64,000 bases of DNA from Microvelia longipes (taxonomy: Eukaryota; Arthropoda; Insecta; Hemiptera; Veliidae). The stretch lies in the NCBI GenBank assembly GCA_018340805.1, contig JACMZG010000008.1, forward strand, positions 26,769,943 through 26,833,942, given 5' to 3'. Both the position numbers and the translations under genes were made by a program. Within the stretch, counting starts at the first letter, position 1, and every line of letters starts with the position of its first letter. The notes under the pieces are model-generated. The model was not told where the DNA came from and searched no databases. It was given only the letters and a program-made list of their open reading frames with translations. Positions 58,935 to 64,000 of the stretch are shown piece after piece.

Positions 58935-59785
58935 TGCGATTTGCGCTTGGGCCGCTCCGTGGCTTCGGTCCCTCGCCGCTTGGTGGCTACATTGTTGTTC
59001 TTTTGTACTATTTGTTGATTTATTATAATCTCTTATTACATGGCATTTTGCTGCCTAATAAGGAATCTCGGAACGTCTCATAGACACAAGGCTCCCTGTT
59101 TTAGTATTTATTGATGAACTTTTCATTTTTCCATGTATCTTGCGACTTTTCATTACCAATTTCAATTAAGTGCCTACGACCATATGAAGACTACTTCAAG
59201 GTTCTTCTCTTTGTAGACCTGCTCAGATTGCTGTGGTTCCGTGGGAGCTATTTTCGTCATGTCTGTCTGGGACAGTAGGCTAACTAGAGTAGAACAAGAG
59301 GCTCCTTTTCTGTACTAACTTTCCAACCTCTAGAACTACTGGTTCCGTGGGAGCTATTTTCGTCATGTCTGTCTGGGACAGTAGGCTAACCAGAGTAGAA
59401 CAAGAGGCTCCTTTTCTGTACTAACTTTCCAACCTCTAGAACTACTGGTTCCGTGGGAGCTATTTTCGTCATGTCTGTCTGGGACAGTAGGCTAACTAGA
59501 GTAGAACAAGAGGCTCCTTTTCTGTACTAACTTTCCAACCTCTAGAACTACTGGCTCCGTGGGAGCTATTTTCGTCATGTCTGTCTGGGACAGTAGGCTA
59601 ACTAGAGTAGAACAAAAGCTCCTTTTCTGTACTAACTTTCCAACCTCTAGAACTACTGGTTCCGTGGGAGCTATTTTCGTCATGTCTGTCTGGGGACAGT
59701 AGGCTAACCAGAGTAGCAAGAGGTAGAGGCTCCTTTTTTGTACTACCTTCCCAACCTCTAGATCTACTGAACCCTGCAGGTATCG
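58935..59785 (+). mobile_element. Family D element, copy 3, with amplified 106-bp tail
   Basis: The hairpin head is decayed but recognisable: GGGCCGCTCCGTGGC, CGCCGCTTGGTGGC, ACATTGTTGTTCTTTTG, CATGGCATTTTGC (58935-59060). The AT-rich middle is largely lost. The tail starts at CCTACGACCATATGAAGAC and continues into the tandem array. It has no long hairpin left, whereas its tail is the most expanded of the three copies. Confidence 0.7.
59235..59770. repeat. Five tandem copies of a 106-bp unit (family D tail)
   Basis: GGTTCCGTGGGAGCTATT recurs at 59235, 59341, 59447, 59553 (as GGCTCC) and 59658, giving steps of 106, 106, 106 and 105 bp. The first four units are nearly identical, so amplification is recent. 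The other D copy at 62960-63095 has a single unit. The 75-aa minus-strand frame 59492-59719 is the array read through the 105-bp step. Confidence 0.9.
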
Positions 59786-59786
59786 G

Positions 59787-59912
59787 AATTGAATATTCTA
59801 AGGACTAGCGAAGCGAACCCGAAGTAGTGAGGACGAAAGTAGAGAATCCGATGTGTACGTGTTTTGGATCTTTTCGAATCTGAAAAGGTCTGATGTACCC
59901 CGTACCCGAAGT
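59787..59912 (+). mobile_element. Family A 3'-end fragment
   Basis: GACTAGCGAAGCGAACCCG, AAGTAGTGAGGACG, GAGAATCCGATGTG and GTACCCCGTACCCGAAG match the family 3' end. An extra TTTTGGATC / AATCTGAAAAGG stretch sits before the terminal block. Confidence 0.75.
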
Positions 59913-60489
59913 TTGTTTGTTATAAATCCGAGTGAATGGGGAAAGAAAAAGTTTGTCATAGAAAATGTATAGGAAATGAAAAGAGATGTAGAGTGATGTT
60001 TAGAAGGAAAGGCATTGGATCTACTATGCTGCTACAGCAATGTAGGAGGAAAGTTTTGCGTTCTATATGAGTTTCACCTATGAAACGTCGCTCCAACGTT
60101 TTAAATATTAATGTGCAAAAAAATCTCATAAAATATTTCATTACTTCTATTTGGACTTTATTTCTGTTTTTTCCCTGCTTTATTTTTACATGAGTAGGAA
60201 AAGTTTTATTTTATTTTTTCTCTATTCTTGTATTTAAAGCTATAGCATTCCATTAACGTTTGTAAAAATTTAAAAGGAAGTAGCCTTATACGTACACTAC
60301 CCGTATAAATCTATTAAAACTTTGTTTGCATTGTTTTTATTCATTCTTTAAATAAATAATTATGTACTACATACACATTGGATTTTTTTGTAAAAATTAA
60401 AACATATGTTTATTTAATAAATAGGGGATTACTTTCATCATTACTTATTTACAAAAATAGAGGTTTTAAAAACCCCTTATCTATAGTGT
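59913..60489. other. AT-rich intergenic sequence
   Basis: The 61-aa open frame 59956-60141 (minus) has no recognised domain. Confidence 0.4.
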
Positions 60490-60842
60490 TATAGGACCGC
60501 CTGAGTTTTCCCAGGTTGTCTGTTATCATCGTAGTACCGTGTGTTTTTATTGCTCGTACAATGTACAACTCGTACAATGTTTGAAATTTGTAATTTGGTA
60601 CAAAAATCTATCTCCATGCCTATTCCTGCTTCCTGGAGAGTATTAATTTATGAACTCATTAACAGTCATTAATAATTGAAATAGGATTTCAAAATTTCAA
60701 AAAAAGGCGAAAGACGGGCCGATTTGTAGTATAGCACGCATAAAGACTTTTTTAAGATCCACAAATAAGCTCTGTTCCATATCATTCTTAGATTTACTTT
60801 AATTTTAATGGAATGACATGTGTATGATATTCAAACGTAAGT
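60490..60842 (+). mobile_element. Family A copy, 5' part, diverged
   Basis: GGACCGCCTGAGTTTTC, CAGGTTGTCTGTTATCATCG, a duplicated CTCGTACAATGT, TTAACAGTCATTAATAAT and TTTTAATGGAATGACATGTG follow the family order. It abuts an oppositely oriented copy. Confidence 0.65.
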
Positions 60843-60844
60843 AA

Positions 60845-61198
60845 ATCAGGTTGTGGTCACCTCGGAAATTTTCCTCACCGCATCGAATTCCCTTCGCTCA
60901 TCCATACTACTTCGTTTGCTCACATGTTTGTCTTAAATTTGAATACCTTCTTTGCTTGCTAATTCTTAAATCAATGAAAACATTTTTTTTGCGATTGTTG
61001 AATTTTTGAAAATGTTGCTGGTGTCATTTTTGCGGGTTAATGACGTCATAAAAAGATATTTTATAGATAGTACAACTAGAAATAAAGATTGAATATACCG
61101 AGTTTTAACTCTCTAGCATAAATACGATAATAACAAACACACACGCACATACAGATAGACAACTTTGTGAAAACCATTCATAAGTTCTTAACAACGTA
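60845..61198 (-). mobile_element. Family A copy, inverted next to the previous one
   Basis: Starts at the reversed 3' end (GGTTGTGGTCACCTCGG, CATCGAATTCCCTTCGC), passes TGACGTCA (61041-61048) and GTTTTAACTCTCTAGC, and ends in the CACACACGCACATACAG run with ACAACTTTGTGAAAACC. Together with 60490-60842 it forms an inverted pair, though the copies overlap little in the segments they retain. Confidence 0.75.
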
Positions 61199-61239
61199 TA
61201 TAAGGGTTAATTAAGGTTGAACTCTTTGTTTCGTTTTAG

Positions 61240-61290
61240 ACCAAGAGCTCAGGGGTGTTTTGTTTTACAATTTTTCGTAAATACCTTCCT
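61240..61290 (+). repeat. Repeat shared with 63795-63865 (opposite strand)
   Basis: GAGCTCAGGGGTGTTTTGTT, CAATTTTTCGTAAATACC and TTCC reappear at 63795-63865 on the minus strand with about 20 bp extra in the middle. At 61.2 kb it leads straight into the 68-bp-arm hairpin. Confidence 0.8.
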
Positions 61291-61431
61291 GAACAAGAAT
61301 CTGCAATTCTGCAGACTCGTATCGGATGGGTGTCCCAGGCAGAACCTTTAACCCCTAAAGTGCGTTCTGCCTGGGACACCCATCCGATACGAGTCGGCAG
61401 AATTGCAGGTCCTTGTTCAGGAAGGTATTTA
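61278..61431. mobile_element. Near-perfect hairpin MITE: 68-bp arms, 18-bp loop
   Basis: Arms 61278-61345 and 61364-61431 pair with three mismatches (TAAATACCTTCCTGAACAAG, GCAATTCTGC, CTCGTATCGGATGGG, TGTCCCAGGCAGAAC). Two frames (61236-61490 minus; 61255-61440 plus) are mirror translations of the palindrome. A (TAAG)n tail (61430-61448) follows. The GC content of the arms is above the surroundings. It would make a long double-stranded RNA or pre-miRNA-like stem if transcribed. Confidence 0.85.
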
Positions 61432-61449
61432 AGTAAGTAAGTAAGTAAA

Positions 61450-61713
61450 TATGTATATTTTATAAATAAAATCATTTGAATATACAACAAAAGATATACA
61501 TAAGTAAGGCATGGCCTAAGCCGTCTGCCTGGCGTTTGCTAAACAATTTTAGTTAATGCAAAACATTACAAAATACAAGTTTAAACATAAATGTATGTAT
61601 ATATAAATATATATAGTAAATAGTATTATGATAGTTAAAAGACCTTTTTATTAAGCCTAGTAATTTAAATATGTTATATATCAAATTAAATAATACAACG
61701 ATTTTATATAAAA
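61450..61713. other. AT-rich spacer
   Basis: Nothing recognised. The open frame 61553-61897 (minus) crosses from here into the hairpin array and is not a gene. Confidence 0.45.
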
Positions 61714-61957
61714 TACGGGCCTTCGGCCCGTAGCCGCTACGCGGCCTCGGCGCTTCGCGCCTCGTCCGCTCCGCGGCGTCGGCCCACCGGCCGCTTCGCG
61801 GCCGGGGGCCTCCCTGTGGCCGCTTCGCGGCCACATTGTTGTTGTTTTGTATGATGTGTTGTTTCATTATTGTTCTTGTTACATGGCATTTTGCCATGTA
61901 CCTAGCGAATTTTCACAGCCTCTCCACACAGGCCCGCTTCGCGGGCCTGAGAGGCTT
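61714..61957. repeat. Array of eight triloop hairpins
   Basis: Perfect stems with three-base loops: H1 61714-61732 (TTC loop), H2 61733-61745 (TAC), H3 61749-61761 (TTC), H4 61766-61776 (TCC), H5 61787-61805 (TTC), H6 61815-61835 (TTC), H7 61880-61900 (TTT), H8 61929-61949 (TTC). An outer pair AGCCTCT (61917-61923) / AGAGGCT (61950-61956) encloses H8. H1, H7 and H8 are conserved in copy 1. Confidence 0.9.
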
Positions 61958-62098
61958 TCTCACAAATTTGATTTTACTAATTAAGATTTTATTAATACTT
62001 TATTATTAATAGTATGCTATAATATTAAAACTAACAAGCATTATAAACAAAAATATATTCATGATTTTTGTTTTTAAATAAAAATACCGTTTCCGTCA

Positions 62099-62862
62099 CT
62101 TAGGATCATAGATAAACAATATTAACATACATGGCTCACTCAAAGATTTAAAAAAAAATATTTGATGGGATGCAGTCTAGTGGTGACAGCGTGAAACTGT
62201 CACATATTTTTATTTCTGACATTTTATTTATTTATTTTTATTCAACCAAACAACGAGCTGCTGAGGGTAATCAAGTCTTTCCATCCGCTTTTCAGTGCTA
62301 AAATGATGAGGAGTCGATGGATGAGTGATCCCAAGAAAGCTCTATAAGAATTTCGTATAAATTAGTAAAAAGTGAAAAAAATTAATTTCTCACTCTATAC
62401 TTCACCCATTCTGTCGTCCCCCCTTGGATTTGAACCTCTAATGTCTGAGTTTCAATTTTTGTTTGTTTCCTTTACTTATCCGTTTGCGCCAACCCGAGAT
62501 GTTATACTCAGATAGCAAATTTAAATGTTAAGTTAAAAATGAATTATTGTTATTTTTTTAAGAAGCGATGGTGCTGCTTCGCGTGATGAGGCCCCCAAGT
62601 TTTATAAAACAAAAATACATCGCGAATACTACAGCATACCTTAGATCTTTGTTTACTTTTATTTAATTTTACTAAACGATTGGCAACTGTTTGTTTTTAA
62701 AAAAATACTACAGCACAATCTAGTAGAGAATAGAGCAAATATATTTTTACTACTAGCGCTATTCAAGACTCTAGTGATGAGGCCCCCAACTTAAATCATA
62801 AGCACAAACTTGTCAATTGAGTGTTCCTACTACACTCGAGAGTGAACCATCTATCTTAGGAT
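62099..62862. mobile_element. 748-bp hAT-like insertion with 8-bp target duplication
   Basis: CTTAGGAT at 62099-62106 is repeated at 62855-62862. Copy 1 of family D has the uninterrupted site (CACTTATGATTGTCCG on its minus strand), so 62107-62854 is an insertion. Ends are CATAGATAAAC and, reverse-complemented, ATAGATGGTTC, sharing ATAGAT. An 8-bp duplication and a CATAGA-like end resemble the element at 16855. Internal direct repeats TGATGAGGCCCCCAA occur at 62587 and 62775. No transposase frame. Confidence 0.75.
62385..62510 (-). mobile_element. tRNA-like SINE head within the insertion
   Basis: Minus strand: box-A-like TTGGCGCAAACGG (62480-62492) and box-B-like GAGGTTCAAATCCAAGG (62422-62438) at about 45-bp spacing. 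An insert-bearing D-to-anticodon region (AAACAAACAAAAATTG) makes a functional tRNA unlikely. Body sequence GACGACAGAATGGGTG follows. Confidence 0.5.
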
Positions 62863-63100
62863 TGTCTGATTGAGCTGAAACCGGTCGCAATCGTTTTAGA
62901 ATGACTTCGACCATATAAAGACTACTTCGAGGTTCTTCCGCTTTACGGGCATGCTTTGCTCGGCGTGGTTTAGTGGAAGCCATTTTTGTTCTGTCTCTCT
63001 GGGACAGCAGGCTTACCAGGATGGAGCAAGAGGTAGAGGTCCATCTTTTATACTATATCCCCATCCTCGAACACTACTAAACCCAACAGATATCGTACAA

Positions 63101-63172
63101 GTCTTTGACCTGGACGTATACATATATACAACATTATATATATATGTATACTGTTTGCGCCATTTGTAATGG
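63101..63172. repeat. Short (AT)-rich microsatellite
   Basis: ATATATACA and ATATATATATG runs just beyond the family D end. Confidence 0.6.
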
Positions 63173-63423
63173 TTCGATTGAGCTGAAATTGGTCTTAATC
63201 GATTCAGCTAGCCGTCTACCTAAACATGAAATACCTTGTTTTAAAGCCATTTCAAGTTTCAAAAAAAATTTTTTTTCATGGCGTCATAACTTTGGTTGAT
63301 GACGTCATAATGTTTTTATAAACAATAGGCCTCGTAACCTCCACAACATCTCGCGATTTGCAAAGTTTCGTTTCAATTTGAGAACGCCTTCGAGAGTTAT
63401 CGTTCGCCATACGAAAGGGTAGA
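63173..63423. mobile_element. Fragment related to the 41-kb fold-back
   Basis: CATGGCGTCATAAC, GGTTGATGACGTCATAATG (TGACGTCA 63300-63307), AAACAATAGGCCTCG and GTTTCAATTTGAGAACGC parallel the 41.2-41.3 kb arm and stem region. The hammerhead-like core is not present. The start (GATTGAGCTGAAATTGGTC) echoes the family D tail. Confidence 0.5.
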
Positions 63424-63436
63424 AACTCTTACATAC

Positions 63437-63480
<44 letters not shown>

Positions 63481-63495
63481 TACATATATATATAA
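63424..63495. repeat. (AT)n microsatellite with ACATAT interruptions
   Basis: AT repeats broken by three TACATATAT units. Confidence 0.9.
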
Positions 63496-63794
63496 AACTT
63501 TTTTGGGACATATATTTTTGTTATCAGGAAGCCAATAGGAACCGATTCCGCTCACTCCCACCCTCAACTTCCGTCATCCGAACAACCTCATAAGCGTCAT
63601 TTTCATTATGAAAATTCGCTAAAAAAAACAAGCAATAAATTATTAATAATATTCAACCTAAAAATTAAAACGCACAATATATATAAATATTAAATAAAAA
63701 CTGAAATTAGGTTATTAAATACAAAATTTTGTTATAGTAATACTTAATTAATTATTTTATAAATTACTTTTTAAACGCATCTAATTCATTTTTG
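63496..63794. other. AT-rich sequence, possibly starting with a decayed family B copy
   Basis: Immediately after (AT)n come TTATCAGGAAGCC, AACCGATTCCGC and GAAAATTCGCTAAAAA, loosely following family B order. The remainder is AT-rich with nothing recognised. Confidence 0.3.
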
Positions 63795-63865
63795 GAAGGT
63801 ATTTACGAAAAATTGGACCGTTCCAGCCATTACACTTTTTATTAACAAAACACCCCTGGGCTCTT
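63795..63865 (-). repeat. Repeat shared with 61240-61290
   Basis: GGAAGGTATTTACGAAAAAT and AACAAAACACCCCTGGGC are the reverse complement of the 61.2-kb copy. An extra GGACCGTTCCAGCCATTAC-like segment lies between them. Confidence 0.75.
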
Positions 63866-63884
63866 GTTCTATTTTTTACCCACA

Positions 63885-64000
63885 TTACTTTTCCCTATAC
63901 CTACGTCATAAATGGGGAAAAGTAAAAAAAATCAATTGAGTTAAAATTTGGTCCAATAACTTATCCAGGCTTAATTTTGTCTTTATGAATTGGGATTTCG
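63885..64000 (-). mobile_element. Family A fragment at the window edge
   Basis: ACTTTTCCCTATACCTACG with TAAATGGGGAAAAGTAAAA is a reversed family head, followed by CAATTGAGTTAAAATTTGG (a 3'-half block). It runs off the window. Confidence 0.55.

Larger units (their letters stand above)
61714..63100 (+). mobile_element. Family D element, copy 2, most complete
   Basis: Order: hairpin head (61714-61957), AT-rich middle (61958-62098, with AATAGTATGCTATAATATT and AAATAAAAATACCGTTTCCG matching copy 1), a 748-bp foreign insertion (62107-62854), then the tail (GATTGAGCTGAAACC, GACTTCGACCATATAAAG, GGCGTGGTTTAGTGG, one 106-bp unit) ending near CAACAGATATCG. No protein is encoded; superfamily unknown. 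GC-rich head against AT-rich body is striking. Confidence 0.75.

Noticed and set aside
59492..59719. 75-codon frame with an internal peptide repeat
   Set aside because: Product of the 106-bp tandem array; the 106-bp step shifts frame in the other units, so no repeat protein is maintained.
60490..61198. Single fold-back element made of two family A copies
   Set aside because: The two copies overlap little in the parts they retain and are diverged, so independent insertions fit better than one palindromic unit.
61236..61490. 84-codon and 61-codon frames on opposite strands with matching peptides
   Set aside because: Mirror translations of the 68-bp-arm palindrome.
61553..61897. 114-codon minus-strand frame rich in Arg, Pro and Gly
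   Set aside because: It is the hairpin array of family D read through; composition follows the palindromes.

Overview
The window looks like non-genic nuclear DNA from an animal, most likely an arthropod. It is very AT-rich and dominated by (AT)n microsatellites, tRNA-like short interspersed elements, short terminal-inverted-repeat (TIR) DNA elements and decayed repeats. Open frames are all short and none is convincing. No bacterial or viral gene organisation, rRNA, CRISPR array or intact protein-coding gene was found. The arthropod guess rests on the style of the transposon ends and SINEs and is an inference; I cannot name a species. All repeat calls come from comparing copies inside the window, so most boundaries are approximate.

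Layout. The two edges carry inverted copies of one GC-rich element, here called family D (about 1-735 minus; 61714-63100 plus; a third decayed copy at 58935-59785). D begins with an array of up to eight hairpins whose loops are exactly three bases, and ends in a 106-bp module that is tandemly amplified in the third copy. Between the edges the commonest sequence is family A, a dispersed element of roughly 0.7-1 kb with about twenty full, truncated or internally deleted copies on both strands. Family C (tRNA-like head plus a large fold-back) is at 16.4, 28.1-28.85 and 47.9-48.4 kb. Family B (box-B-like motif, usually just downstream of an (AT)n tract) is at 20.3, 48.6 and 53.3 kb. Other tRNA-like SINEs lie at 36.3, 40.8 and 62.4 kb.

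DNA-transposon relics with inverted ends include a 312-bp hAT-like element with an 8-bp target duplication (16855-17166) and a relative at 34.9 kb; a 748-bp insertion inside family D, also with an 8-bp duplication; a 246-bp PIF/Harbinger-like MITE (44919-45164); a 1.15-kb fold-back element set in (TA)n (19079-20225); a 181-bp MITE (9351-9531); an approximately 0.8-kb fold-back (8363-9165); and a near-perfect 68-bp-arm hairpin (61278-61431). Two further fold-backs (41190-41530 and 47043-47652) carry motifs resembling the hammerhead-ribozyme-like segment of Penelope-like elements. Minisatellites sit at 10.7 kb (17 bp), 14.2 kb (about 37 bp), 53.9 kb (62 bp) and 59.2 kb (106 bp).

The only stretch that reads like former protein-coding sequence is on the minus strand at about 25640-26060. 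It has short open segments with balanced composition and a CxxC...CxHxxxxHG pattern, but is broken by frame changes. No set of genes works together here. The biology of the window is repeat biology: nested insertions, inverted duplications and structured DNA or RNA motifs.
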